From assembly GCF_018991925.1 (NCBI RefSeq), contig NW_024735304.1:124001-188000 (forward strand): a stretch of DNA of 64,000 nucleotides, read 5' to 3'. The DNA is from Homarus americanus (lineage: Eukaryota > Arthropoda > Malacostraca > Decapoda > Nephropidae). This document shows, piece after piece, positions 9,607-22,657 of this stretch. The position numbers were made by a program, and so were the translations under genes. Each line of letters begins with the position of its first letter. Within the stretch, counting starts at the first letter, position 1. The notes under the pieces were generated by a model that saw only the letters and a program-made list of their open reading frames with translations, did no database searches and was not told the origin of the DNA.

Positions 9607-12296
9607 CGTGTGGAGGGATACATCTAGTGCGGAAGAGGCGGAAGCAGCGTTTTTCGGGCGTTGGCGCTTGTCTGCCTCGGTATGCAGTCGGGCTAACTCG
9701 AAAGTATTGACACCTTCTTGTGTGGTTATCCACCAATTGTGACGGTGTGGAGTAATCGTCTCAACAGATAAGGTGGTTAATTTGGCACTTTTTCATGTTT
9801 GTCTTAAGACTATCCTTATACCTTTTAAGTTGCCTGCCAACGTTACGTTTACTATTCGTTAGGTGACTGTAAAGTAGATTCTTTGGCAGTATACGGTCAT
9901 CCATGCGGGTAACATGGCCAGTCCAGGGTAGTTGTTCAAGGATAATGGTAGCCATGATGCTCCTACAGTTGGTGTCAGCAAGAATACTGGCATTTGTTCT
10001 CTTGTCTTCCCAGCGAACTCGAAGGATGGAACGTAGACTACGTTGGTGAAAGCTTTTAAGTGCCTTGAGGTGCCTCCTGTATGTGACCCATGACTCACTG
10101 TCATATAGCAAGGTGGGGAGGATCACTGCTTGATAGACGTGCAACTTTGTAGATAATTTCAGCTCACTACAGCTGAAGACATGGTTACGAAGTCTACCAA
10201 AAGCTTGAGATGCACATTTCATTCGATGTTGAATTTCTTCATCAATGCCCGAGGTGGTGGACAGGTGGGAGCCGAGATATCGAAAGTAGGTAACATTGGG
10301 GGTATTTTCAAAACTGGATGAACTAAATGGAACAGATCTAGAATCTCATGTACATTCCTCAGATGATGCACTTTCTGCGTTGGACTCTGGTCATGGTAAA
10401 GGGTGATATCATCTGCATGCTGGAACAAGTGTTGACTGCTTGTTCATCTTATGTTGAAAGTCCTCCATGGTACTGGATGTGGACAGACTGGTAGAAGCGG
10501 CTGGCTGAAAGAGTTGGTGCCAATACACACCCTTGTTTAACCCCCGTTTGGATGGGGAAGAACTCACACTGGGTGCCATTGTGCAGGACACTGCCGTTCA
10601 TGCCATCGTGGAGTTGTCTCACAGTGGCGATGAACTTTGATGGGCAGTCAAAACGGCTGAGGGTCCGCCCTGTTGACCGAGTAGAAGGCCTTGGTTAGAT
10701 CGATGAAGGCCATGTACAACTCATGACGCTCTTCTCTGCACTTTTCCTTTATCTGGCGGGCAGCAAAGATCATGTCAGTGGTGCCGGGTGATGGGGTTAA
10801 GCCACATTGAGATTCTGGGAGAAAGTTTTCCGCCTCAAGAAGAAGTCTGTTTAAGAGGTATCAGGCAATAATCTTGCCAGCTATGAACCACAGCGAGATC
10901 CTTCGGTAGTTGCCACAGTCTGACTGGTCTCCCCTGTTCTTATAAATATTGACGATGGAGGCGTCGTTAAGAGCTTGAGGGATTTCCTCCTTTTCCCATA
11001 TATTCTCCAGGAGAGAGTTGAGACAGCTGGTAACCAGAGGTCCTCCTGCTTTATACTCGTACACCTCGGCTGGGATTCCATCAGGCCCTGAGGCTTTGTT
11101 ATTCTTCATCTGTTTGATGGCAGAAGCTACCTCACCCAGGGATGGAGGATAGCTGAGGAGGGTCAGCTCTGGATGCTGAGGAACCTGTTGGTTGAAAGAA
11201 CATCCACATCGGTGTTTCGGTTGAGCAGCGAATGGTAGTGCTTTTTCCAGCACTGAAGAATGCCTTCTTCGTCTTTAATTGTGGAGTAACCGTCGGATGA
11301 GCGGAGGGAGGCTGCCCCATGAGTGATTGGCCCATTAAATGTTTTATTGGAATTGAAAAATTCGATCATTTTATGTTGATCTATGAGTTTTTGCTTTTCA
11401 CATGCTTTATTTTTTAAACACTTTTTTCTTGCAGAAGGTATCAGCTTTGGTCCGAGACTGAGAGGTGGTCTGCCAGTCAGTAAATGCAGCAATTTTAGCA
11501 TCGACGAGTACAGTACATTGATTTCTAGCTCATTTTCATCAAACCAGTCTCTCTGCAGATTTTTGTCATGGCAGTGTTGAGAATATCCCATTCGGCACCG
11601 GCATTTTTTTTTTTGTTGGATTGTTTATCAGCCTAAGTTCAAGCTGCTCTCTTAAAGTATGTGATACCACTGGATCCTCCAGACGCTTAGTGTTAAAACC
11701 TCTTCTGGAGCCTTGTTGCTTTCGCCGTTTAGGGGCGACGTGAAGTGAGAGCTTGGCTCTGACGAGCCGATGATCGGTGTAGCAGTGGTCTGAGCCAAGC
11801 ATGGCTTGGCGACCTCTGCCAACTCTGACATTGAAGTCATCTAGGTACACAACCTTATCTTCTCTGGGAATAGAGGTTAGCACTCTGTCAAGGTCGGCGT
11901 AAAAGGCCTCCTTGGTGTCATCCTCTGCTTCCAGTGTTGGGGCGTATGCACTGATGAAGAAGGCATTACGCGAGTCATTCGGTGGGGATCAGAGCGTCAT
12001 GAGGCGCTTGTTGATCCCAACAGGCTTTACAGTTAACCTATGTAGGATGCATTGGCGGATGGCAAAGCCAACTCCATAAATGCGGTTTCTCTCCGCAGCA
12101 GGCTTACCCTTCCAGAAGAAGGTATATCGAGACCCCGTTCTGTAAGTCGATCCTCGTCTGGGAGCCGGGACTCATCAATGACTGCTATGTCGATGCTATA
12201 CATAACGAGCTCTTTTGCCACAAGGGCAGTTCTTCTTTCAGGATTCTCATTTGTGCCAGTATCCAGAAGGGTCCTGACATTCCATGCAGCGACCAT
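9541..12296 (-). pseudogene. LINE ORF2: APE endonuclease + reverse transcriptase + C2H2 finger, degraded
   Basis: The start at 12296 opens MVAAWNVRTLLDTG, the usual N-terminus of this endonuclease. Endonuclease blocks include the Asn of WNVRTL, ESRLPDEDRLTE, a frame-shifted YTFFWKGKPA, INKRLMTL, ISAYAPTLEAEDD, LDDFNVRVG and TDHRLVRAKL with the catalytic Asp-His pair. RT blocks: NNKASGPDGIPAEVY (about 11110-11066), DASIVNIYKNRGDQ, FIDLTKAF at 10684-10707 (motif A Asp), GVKQGCVLAPTL at 10510-10545, and ADD at 10408-10416 (motif C). The C-terminus has AFGRLRNHVF, LPTLLYDSESWVTYRRHLKA, GHVTRM, and a finger whose second Cys is Phe. Defects: TGA after GKIIA near 10861, a stop after RLMTL, a shift after motif A, a deletion of roughly 80 codons before ADD, and a shift near 9765. 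Databases often name such proteins craniofacial development protein 2-like. Confidence 0.88.
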
Positions 12297-13409
12297 TAGA
12301 GGTTGTTTAATTTGTTTTTGTTTTGATCTGAAATTATTGTGTTTTCGACCGCATAAGGATGACCTTACTGGGTCCAGTTGCCCAGTCAGGTTGGTTCTTT
12401 AGGCAGGCTATGTTTAGGGCACCTTTTCTAGCCCCCTCCCTATGTGGGGTGAGCAGAGTGGCTTCTCGAAAGGGCTGCTCAGTCGCACAGACAGGAGCGG
12501 ATTGCATTGCTTATAACAGCACCATTTGTATTATATAAATATTTATATAATACAAATGGTGCTGTTACATGCTGCCTAGATCCCAGTGCATAAACGACCA
12601 TCTTATCTATGCCACCCATGTGCAGAGATGTGACTAGAGAATCCCGGCAGTCATCTCTGCCTGTCACCGTCACCACTCGTCAGTCAATATAGGACTTTTA
12701 GGGGTATAGGGGTTTTGATGATGATGAGGAGTATGATGAGCTGGATGATGGCTGCATGTGAGTTGATTTATGTGGTGAGGCAGGAACGCAGGCTGCAGCC
12801 ACACATCTTGGCTCCCGTTTCTTGATCCAGTGGTGCAAGTGTTGCAACGACTGGGGAGAGGGAGAGTTGCAATGGACTGCCGATAGCCCAGTTTCTTGGG
12901 TTTCGGTAACCTGTCCATCAGGCATTGCCTTCGTCCACCGGTGTAGTCGTTAGGTTCCTATATTGGTCACCTTTTCCACTTATACCGCCGTTGGGGTCTT
13001 GTTGCAACTCTGTAAACATGTCTGCCTAATGCGGGTCTCCACTGCAGATTTTTCGTTCGGGGTTTACTCCTGTGGCCTTACACCTACAAAGGTTAATCCG
13101 CAAGGCAGCGAGGCAGTGGTTGGTAGGCGCCAGGACATGCTCACATGTCAGTGGGCCTATGCGCCGTCCCTCTGGGGCCCACTGCTGCTCCGAGATCCCC
13201 GGCTGGTCTAGCCTGGGCCTACGAGGCACCCCGTTACCGTGTGTTGCCACGAGGAGGCACGGCAAGAGTCTTGATGGTGAAGAGGCTGTGTATTGGCTGT
13301 GTTTCCCTGTTCGCCCGCGGCGGTAGCTCAAAGCGAGAGGAAGCAAGCAGTGCTTGCACCTTAACATTAACATAATGCTAAAACACTAGACATATTACAC
13401 AACCCTGGA
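12297..13409 (-). other. Putative 5' region of LINE copy 1
   Basis: GC- and CpG-richer than its surroundings and continuous with the LINE. Just upstream of the ORF2 start lies a block reading HREGARKGALNIACLKN on the minus strand, then a frame with SLVTSLHMGG and VVYALGSRQHV. Further up are 75- and 115-codon frames (12698-12925, 13026-13373) without a recognised domain. It may be a 5' untranslated region with promoter activity or hold a decayed first ORF; I cannot tell which. It ends against (CA)n at 13411. Confidence 0.55.
12514..12567. repeat. Perfect 54-bp palindrome
   Basis: The 27 bases 12514-12540 are the exact reverse complement of 12541-12567, with no spacer. Arms start TAACAGCACC and the centre is AT-rich (ATAAATATTTAT). 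It interrupts the 5' region of LINE copy 1 next to VVYALGSRQHV. It could be a tiny fold-back element, possibly with a TA-type target duplication, or a cruciform-forming motif of the LINE itself. Confidence 0.92.
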
Positions 13410-13410
13410 C

Positions 13411-13641
<231 letters not shown>

Positions 13642-13729
<88 letters not shown>
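13642..13729. repeat. (AT)n microsatellite
   Basis: Uninterrupted (TA)n of about 88 bases. Confidence 0.97.
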
Positions 13730-13732
<3 letters not shown>

Positions 13733-14205
13733 TATATACACAAGGAATCTCTCACGTGCACCGGCATTCGTAACAACACCTAAAATATTAACGTCAGCGA
13801 TAGGTAACCAATTACCATAAAACAGAGGCCATCACCATCATCTCGACATAACATGACCCCCAAATAATCGTCGGAAAATTGCAGCGAGATCACGTAATGG
13901 AGAGACTAAGTATTTGAAGGGTCGTCACGCCTCTAACAGATACATTGTGGCGGTAGTTTTGGCCACTGTGCTCGCATTACACACATATAATGACCGTCTC
14001 GTTGTGGGTGATGGAGCCAGACGCTGCGGATATTAGCGGCTGGTCACCCTTCTCTCCTTTCCCTTTATTGAGTCTTTCTTATCGCTTCTGTGAAAATAAT
14101 GTGTCCTTCTACATATTGTTCACTGAAGGGTGAAGTATACAGTATAGTCAGGTATTAAATGCTAAATTTTTCACTGTTATTTTCTTTTGCTTCCTTGGGA
14201 TTGAG
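13730..14205. other. Unassigned sequence
   Basis: Plain DNA with no gene or repeat recognised. Confidence 0.4.
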
Positions 14206-14722
14206 AAGTCATCAGTGGGAACAAGACTTCATCCGTGGGAACACGACATCATGCAAGGGAACAAAATATTATTAGTGGAAAGACATCATCCGTGGAAAGA
14301 AGACACATCCGTGGAAACAAGATATCATCCGTTCGAACAAGACAACATCCGTGGGAACAAGATATCATCCGTGGGAACAAGAAATCATCAGTGGGAACAA
14401 GATATCATCCGTTCGAACAAGACATCATCCGTGGGAACAAGAAATCATCAGTGGGAACAAGATATCATCCGTTCGAACAAGACAACATCCGTGGGAACAA
14501 GAAATCATCCGTGGGAACAAGACAACATCCGTGGGAACAAGATATCATCCGTGGGAACAAGAAATCATCAGTGGGAACAAGATATCATCCGTTCGAACAA
14601 GACATCATCCGTGGGAACAAGAAATCATCAGTGGGAACAAGATATCATCCGTTCGAACAAGACAACATCCGTGGGAACAAGAGATCATCCGTGGGAACAA
14701 GACATCATTCGTGGGAAGACAG
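14206..14722. repeat. 20-bp minisatellite with 180-bp higher-order unit
   Basis: About 25 units of ATCATCCGTGGGAACAAGAT type. Variants (GTTCGAAC, ATCAGTGGG, ACAACATCC) recur in fixed order: 14341-14520 and 14521-14700 differ at one base only (14502 A versus 14682 G). Because 20 is not a multiple of three and no phase has a stop, all three plus frames stay open for 135-213 codons; these are not genes. Confidence 0.95.
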
Positions 14723-15142
14723 GAAACAACTACTGTTTTTATAATGAAAGAGAAATAGAGACTGACATAAAGAGACAAAGACAGACAGACAGACAGAAAT
14801 GCTTTTCAATGCACTTCCTGACGCAGAACTTTAATGAAATCATGACATTTAACTAATGCCCTTGAAAACTAAACCACTTCTTTCTCGACTAACATTGAAC
14901 GTCTGTCAACATTATAATAAAATTTACCTGCCTGTTATTAGTGAATTTTGTAATAAAATTCTACAGATAAACAGAGAAACACACAGGCGATAGCAATATC
15001 TCTTCGTCCCCTAGCCAGCCAGTCACGTAAGAACATTGAATTTAGCGAGGCATAAGAAAACACAGACAGACAGACAGACAGACAGACCATACAAGCACAC
15101 GCACGCACAAAATACATACAACATGAATACAAACAAAACAAA
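14723..15142. other. Unassigned sequence with short ACAG runs
   Basis: AT-rich, with (ACAG)n near 14780-14795 and 15062-15085. No gene recognised. Confidence 0.45.
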
Positions 15143-15168
15143 ACACACACACACACACACACACACAC
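15143..15168. repeat. (CA)n microsatellite
   Basis: Short (CA)n. Confidence 0.95.
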
Positions 15169-17029
15169 AAGAACATCAACAAACAAACCGCATTAAATAA
15201 CAAGAGTGAAAACAAAACATCCCCAGCTATTAGGGTATTAATGCAGTTTATTAAACCCGAGTCCAAATATTTGTGTTGTTGAGATAAAACCTATTTGGCC
15301 CCATAGCGATAAATATGTATAACAAGTACTATAAACTCATGGTCGGGTTCACAGCGTCCAGGTATAAACCATTTTTGGCGTTTTACGAGAAATTCTAAAG
15401 TTCGTCTTTTTTATTGCGATATGACGCCTATTAACAACGATGGAAACGGTGATACAGAACTGGTTTCAGTGATTACAGTGACACAGGAGGTATGTTACAG
15501 TCACAGTTCACCAGCGAAATGACCGGTTATTGTCATACAGCGACGGCAGTGATACAACGCGGATTAGTACAGCGAGTTCAGCTTACGGTTATTCAGTTGC
15601 CCACGGTGATACAGCAAGTGAGTATATATCACACTTCCCTACAGTAATATTACAACTATTTTCATCTTACCAGCCATAAATATTCCTCGGGTCTGCTCTA
15701 ACAACCTACTCCAGCCACCATATCCTGCCTCATCTATACTATACGACGCTCTACCGTTTGTAATAACCATATTAAATCCTCACACGGTATATTGCTCCTG
15801 CGTGCGGTGTAGTGCTTCACAGACTAACTCTTAGCTGTAGAATATATTACAATCTAAAGCTATTATTTACCTCAGTAAACCCGTCTTCCAATCCTCATTT
15901 CCTCCTCTCCTCGTCACAACATTCTTCTCTAAATATTCTTTTTTTTCTACCGCTGTTCCCATGGTCAGTGAGACAATGAATGCCATACGATCATCCTACA
16001 AGCTCCCTTTCAATCCCAGATGCAATACACGTCTTCTTTATTATGCCCTCTGTGATTCTTTGATTATTCTCATCAGTCGGGCTTCGTCATTATTCACCTC
16101 CTTCAATCCTCGCAATTTTTGTTTATTGAATTTTCTTCATCATCAACTTACGACCCGCGGTTTTTTCTTCAAATAAACCATTCACTAACGTCCCACAAAC
16201 AAATAATAAATAAATATAAATGATAACGCGTGAAGAGACGTAGAAATACGATATATATTTCAGCGATGGGAACAGTACTGGAGAGGCGGAGCTTTATGGC
16301 GAAGTAACAAGGCGGAAGGAACACCATGACACTAAAACGTGGAGGATATGCAAAACACAAATTCAAGTAACATTTTCAATAACGTAACAACAAAGAAATG
16401 TATTGAGTAGATTTAGAGTCAAGATTAAAAGTATGTCAACAACCCCCCAACTAACACCATCTTTTTATTCAGTGATCAGGAACCACAGCCACGAGCACTG
16501 TCATCTCTTCCTTGGTTTCTTTGTTGACTCATCGCACCAGTCCAGGTCAGGACACCGAGCTGTGCATTATTGAGTACATCCTGACGACCACAGAAACACC
16601 GACTCCCCAGAAGTGAACAATCGGTGTGTCTAGAATAGGAGCTCCACTATACGCATACATTAAAAATCGACTTGATCTTGTGTGTATTTTAGCTAATGAT
16701 CATTGTTTGTTGTTATCATATTTGTAATTTCGTAGTTCAACACAAATTTGGCCAAAATTACCGAAGTAGCATTTTAATTGTTGTTTGTTTTAAATATTGT
16801 AAATTGAATGTCTAGTGCGTAATAATGTTTCAGTTGTGTGTATATTGGTGTATATTTCTCATGTTATGGTAGATATCAATATAAAATCATGGTAAGCATA
16901 ATATATAAGGAGGAGAATAGCAAAATACAACATATTTGTCTACAGTCAATACAGCAGATGTTACAGTCAATACACTAATGTGAAACCCAAGAATAGTGTA
17001 GTACAGCAACACCAACACTGACACACCAC
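15169..17029. other. Unassigned AT-rich sequence
   Basis: Almost 1.9 kb without a recognisable gene. Bases about 15440-15625 carry a loose recurrence of GTGATACAG/TTACAGT words that may be an eroded tandem repeat. The rest looks single copy. Confidence 0.4.
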
Positions 17030-17375
17030 AGCAACAAAAGCCTCAGGAGTTAATACCTCTGTAATAGCACCACAATAAACACTACAGCATCATAAGCATC
17101 ATAGTAGCGCCACTATAAACACCAGAGCAGCATCACATTAACACCATAAAAACCTAATAAGCACCATAATAGCGCCATTATAAACACCAGAGCAGCATCA
17201 GATTAACACCATAAAATCATGATAAACACCATAATAGCGCCACTATAGACACCGGAGCAGCATCACATTAACTTCATAAAATCATAATAAGTATCATAAT
17301 AGCATCACTATAAACACCAGAGCAACATCATAAATTATGATATGCACCATAATACCGCCACTATAAGCACCATAA
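17030..17375. repeat. ~65-bp minisatellite
   Basis: Units containing CATAATAGCGCCACTATAAA and ACCAGAGCAGCATCACATTA. The core AGCGCCA (or variants) is at 17105, 17171, 17235, 17301 and 17354, giving steps of 66, 64, 66 and 53 bp. Confidence 0.88.
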
Positions 17376-18436
17376 CAGCACGACAATAAACACGACAACA
17401 AAACAATGACAGGGGAACAAGCTGAAAGCCCACAACACCACAACAATAATAATAACAGCAGAGCAGCAGAGGAACACGTCCATAACCCTACGACGCCACA
17501 ACAACACCACAACAGGCGCCGTCCTCCTCACCTTGGAGAAACCATAAAGGCGCGGGTCTCCAAGGGGGAACAACTGTCAATAATAAAACGCTTGTGGTGT
17601 TTCATAAGTCAATGGTGGATTGTTACGCAGAGTCGTGTTAATAGTGGGGAAGGTGAGTCATTTGGCCGGCACTCATAAGTTTCTGGGCCACAAGAACGAG
17701 AAGGCGTGAGGACTCGCACCTAATAGGCCTTAGATGGGTGAGTAAACTGTTCCAAATTTTTATTCGAGACAGATGTGGTAACCGATGTCTTCCGTTACAC
17801 TCAGGAAGGGGATAAATGAAGCTTCGAGGAAATGAATAAACCACTCTTGTCAGCTGCATACATGTGATAATATCGTGTCTGATTCATAAAGGTTTGCTTA
17901 TCTAACTTCGAACAATGAGTAAATTATGCCCCATTGCTTTGAATAAAACGAAATAAGGAAACTATGCCTTTCACTAACTACGAATGGGAATAAATCAACC
18001 TTTAGACAGGGAGGAGGAGTCGAGCTTCTTGGCTTCATTTAAGCGAATAGACTTATCATCCAACTTCTTTCAATAAAGAAATATTCCTCTGTATCGTATT
18101 CCTAAGCATCGAATAAGTAGGTGACTCGAGTCTTTCACCTTCGGAAAAATGAATGGAACTGTCTCTCGTGTTTGGGCTAATGAATAAATTGAATATTTTG
18201 GCTTCGAACAAGTGTATAAATCGGGACACTTTTTTTTCTGGCCACATATGAAACCATCTCTACAGTATATCAAATTTACAGCTAATCTGAGCTGAGATTA
18301 TTATGTACATTGACTTAGGAAATCAGGAAAAAACACCAGGACCTGATTATTTTCTGAACCAGTTGTGTATATACATAAAAGTGTTGCAATGATCACACGT
18401 TTAATATTATTGAAATTTTAGAATGGCGACGACAAC
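17376..18436. other. Unassigned sequence
   Basis: Plain DNA. Frames of 60-90 codons at 17406-17678 and 17638-17859 show no known motif. No gene supported. Confidence 0.4.
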
Positions 18437-19309
<873 letters not shown>

Positions 19310-19500
19310 TGGAGTTTGAGGTCAGATTAAGGACAAGAGACCCAAGAAACCGAGGTCAGATTAAGGGCAAGAGACCCAAGAGACCAAGGTCAGATTAAGG
19401 GTAAGAGACAAGAGACTGAGATCAGATTAAGGGCAAGAGACAAGAGACCGAGGTCAGATTAAGGGCAAGAGGCCCAAGAGACCGAATTCGTTTAAGACCG
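19310..19500. repeat. ~35-bp minisatellite
   Basis: About five units of GAGGTCAGATTAAGGGCAAG followed by AGACCCAAGAGACC-type sequence, with small length differences. Confidence 0.9.
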
Positions 19501-19850
19501 AGAGATCTTATGTTCGATACCAGGCAAGGACAACAGGTCGAAATGATACTTGAAGCTGTAGACCAGACCGATGACCAGAAGTAGTGTCTACAGCTTCATG
19601 AAATCCAACAGTGTGATATGAGGCGCCTGGACCGAACCGGAATCCAAGTAGACAGAGGAATGCAAAGACTGCAATAAAAGACCGAAGATACTGAACCGAA
19701 GCAGAAACTCGAGTGAGGTTTGAAGGTTCGGGACCATATCAGGTGTGACAGGAGGGGGTCAGCTGATCAACCATAGATAAAACCACCAATGACTGACACA
19801 AGAGATAGTCGAGGTCATTATGCCAAGGCGGTAAAGTAAGGTCTGTCAGT
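19501..19850. other. Unassigned sequence
   Basis: Many ACCGA/GACCGA words, possibly an eroded continuation of the preceding minisatellite. No gene recognised. Confidence 0.4.
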
Positions 19851-19851
19851 A

Positions 19852-19899
19852 ACACACACACACACACACTTATATGCATGCTAGCTCACTCACTCAGAT

Positions 19900-19943
<44 letters not shown>
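19852..19943. repeat. (CA)n / (GT)n inverted pair
   Basis: (CA)n ending in CTTAT at 19852-19873 is the exact reverse complement of ATAAG(TG)n at 19898-19919: 22-bp arms around a 24-base loop. The GT run continues to 19943. It can form a stable hairpin in either strand. Confidence 0.93.
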
Positions 19944-19946
<3 letters not shown>

Positions 19947-20410
19947 ACTCTCCCACGTAGACAACACAAATGTTTATAAATCTGATAAAATTAAAACAAG
20001 AAAAATCAATACAAAGAGAAGCATTTATCATCCAACACCCCCTAAACCATCCACCCTCTCCCTCTACTCTTCTTCCCTCTTCCACTTCTTCGCCCCTTCT
20101 TCTATTCTTCCCCCCTTTAACTCCTCTGTCTCTCCTCATCCCCTCCCCCTCTCCTTTCCCTCCCCTCTCTTCCTTTCCTCCCTCCCCCCATCCCTCTCAC
20201 ACTGCCCTCCCTCTCTCCCCCATCCCTCTCACACTGCCCTCCCTCTCCCCCATCCCCCACACTGCCCTCTCTCCCCATCCTCTCACACTGCCCTCCCTCT
20301 CCCCCCATCCCTCCCACACTGCCCTCCCTCTCTCCCCCATCTCACACTGCCCTCCCTCTCTCCCCCCATCCCTCTCACACTGCCCTCCCTCTCTCCCCCC
20401 ATCACCGTAC
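19944..20410. repeat. Pyrimidine-rich tract with 26-34-bp repeat
   Basis: C/T-rich from about 20040. From 20190, seven units share CACACTGCCCTCCCTCT at variable steps of 26-34 bp. Open frames on both strands follow from the composition. Confidence 0.85.
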
Positions 20411-21154
20411 ACGTCGTGAGCGTCGCTAGCGGGTAAACAGGACCACACCGGGGTTTATTTACACTCATCTACGGCCGTTTTACCATTCCCTCCCGGGGAT
20501 TTTTAGCCTGTTCTCCGCAATCCTATGTGAGAAAATACTTTAAACTGAGCTGGCTCGCCTCAGACCTCTAATATTTTCAATTGTACATTAAGCGATATCG
20601 CGAAATCACGCTGTGAAATTACAGGCTAGAGCCAAGATGGCGGACCCATGCGGGAAACATATCATTACAATGTCTTTAACCCGACTCTTGTGCGATCGAC
20701 AATGACAAGGAAGAGATTCGGATCCTATTCGTTTTATTCATAGATGTCAAAATACGAAAACTGCGCTGTACCTATGACGGAACAGATGCGTGTAATCTCT
20801 CATGATGGGCAGCATCTAGATTCAAGTGCTGCTTTAGATATGTCCAAAAAGCTCTGTAAGTATTATAACATCATGCCTTATGCCGTCTAGGTATAAGGGT
20901 GAGTGTTAGCTCCGACAGGTACTCATTGTGGAGGCCAAGGGTTGTATCATGTCAATACGATATGCGTGCGTCCCAATAATTTAAAATGGCCCTATGAGAA
21001 AGAGGCAGAGGATAATGTCAGAGCAGAACCTGATGTTTATCATTGTTCTTATGAATATACCGACGTAGGTAACATTATGAATGACACTCTCATTGTTCCT
21101 CACCACTACTTCTCCTCCTCTTCCCGCTCTCATTATCCAGGATAATATGTCTTT
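20411..21154. other. Unassigned sequence with a YY1-like motif
   Basis: Plain DNA with some CpG. AAGATGGCGGA at 20634-20644 fits the YY1/Pho core. No TATA box, transcript or ORF supports a promoter. Confidence 0.35.
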
Positions 21155-21304
<150 letters not shown>

Positions 21305-22500
21305 ATGTTAAGAGCTAGAATAATTCTCCCCTGGAAAAAAAATAATTTGCATGTGTGGGTTGCAGGGAATGAACTCTTCAGATGCCACGAGTGATAACAC
21401 CAAACCTGATTATTTTCACTTACAGTCTGAGACAAGATGAACCCAAATCAGAAGTGATAATATAAATAAGAAATATTTTTACTGATGACTCACCATGACA
21501 AATTACAAACAGAAGACAAAACACATTGTTTTAGGATATAAACAAGGTAGGTTGTTCCACCCGTCCAAAGAAAAATACCTCAATAAACGAAATTGAAAAT
21601 AACAACAAAAATAAAACGGAATATACAATGCATATCACCAAACTCGATTTGCATGAGTAAGTTGCTGTGAATAAACTCCTCACTTGTCATGAAGGATATT
21701 GAAAAAGTAAAAAAAAATAAATAAATAAAAGAATCAACTTTGTTCAGACAGACTGGCTGTGTTCTGGACGTTATCACACAACAACGAAATGTTTATGGCA
21801 GCGCTGACCGCCGGTATCTTGGCAACGCTGCTCAATACGTTTAATTATAAAAAGTAGTAAAAAAAAAGATGATGTATTAGAAGCCGTTGGTGGGCGTTCA
21901 TCAGATGATTTGCTGTTTCTTTGTTTAAATCGTAAGTTTTATTGTTGGAGGTGCGAGAGTGAGCTGACAGCCTGGGTCCTCATTCACAAAGGCTCTTACA
22001 ATAATGTTGGTCCCTTAACGTGTGCTACGATAATTTTGTTCCTTAAAGTGAAAGTATCTAACTAGGGTAGAGTCTCAGTATCATTTTAATGCCATATTGG
22101 ATGTTATTTTTGAGCCTCAGCTTTTGTAAGTCAGTTTGATGTCTTCTTAACGAGGAATATTTGACGTGCGAACCTTTGATATTCCTGATTCAAATAGTTG
22201 ATAGTAACAAGTCATCGATAACGACGAATAAATGAAAAAAGGAGAGCCAAGCTGAGGTAAACCAGGATGTTACTGTATAGCTCAGCATGTACAGTAATTG
22301 ACAAAATACCTTCGACACTTTTGGCACAGACACACACACACATAGAGAGGAAATACAAGTTGTGTTTTACCTTATGTGAAGAGGGAGACCACCACTTGCT
22401 ATGACTCCACGGAGACCTGAGACGATGTTCAACCTGCACGAGAAGAAAAACAAACAAGATAATCTATGTAATGTGAAATATCTATAGTGATGTGAGTCTT
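21305..22500. other. Unassigned AT-rich sequence
   Basis: No gene recognised. Two stretches share ACCAAACCTGATT / ACCAAACTCGATT plus nearby TTTGCATG (21340-21410 and 21635-21665), suggesting an old duplication. Confidence 0.4.
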
Positions 22501-22621
22501 AGGGAGGGAGGGAGGGAGTGGTGGTGTGACAAAACATGACTTTGTTTGACTCAATTTGATTTCCTATTGTAGTCCAGTAAACACACATACACACACACAA
22601 ACACACACACACACACTCTAC

Positions 22622-22656
<35 letters not shown>
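22501..22656. repeat. GGGA run, (CA)n and (CATA)n microsatellites
   Basis: (GGGA)n 22501-22519, imperfect (CA)n about 22580-22617, and (CATA)n 22625-22656. Confidence 0.9.

Positions 22657-22657
<1 letters not shown>

Larger units (their letters stand above)
9486..13409 (-). mobile_element. LINE copy 1: APE-type non-LTR retrotransposon, most complete copy
   Basis: Minus-strand element read from about 13.4 kb to 9.49 kb. It has a GC-richer 5' region, an endonuclease plus reverse-transcriptase frame (12296 to 9541), and a 3' tail of GACAGGAAAGTAGTAATAGT type ending in a GTA-like run. It moves by nicking a target with the endonuclease and priming reverse transcription there (known for the class). 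Both ends face (GT)n in its sense direction: (CA)n at 9383-9485 and at 13411-13450. It is broken by several stops, frameshifts and an internal loss in the RT region. The 5' limit is uncertain; sequence to about 12460 is typical of the family, and beyond that I infer membership from composition and continuity. Confidence 0.85.

Noticed and set aside
14215..14856. Overlapping 213-, 169- and 135-codon frames as a protein gene
   Set aside because: All three phases are open because the 20-bp unit has no stop in any phase; the peptides are pure 20-residue repeats.
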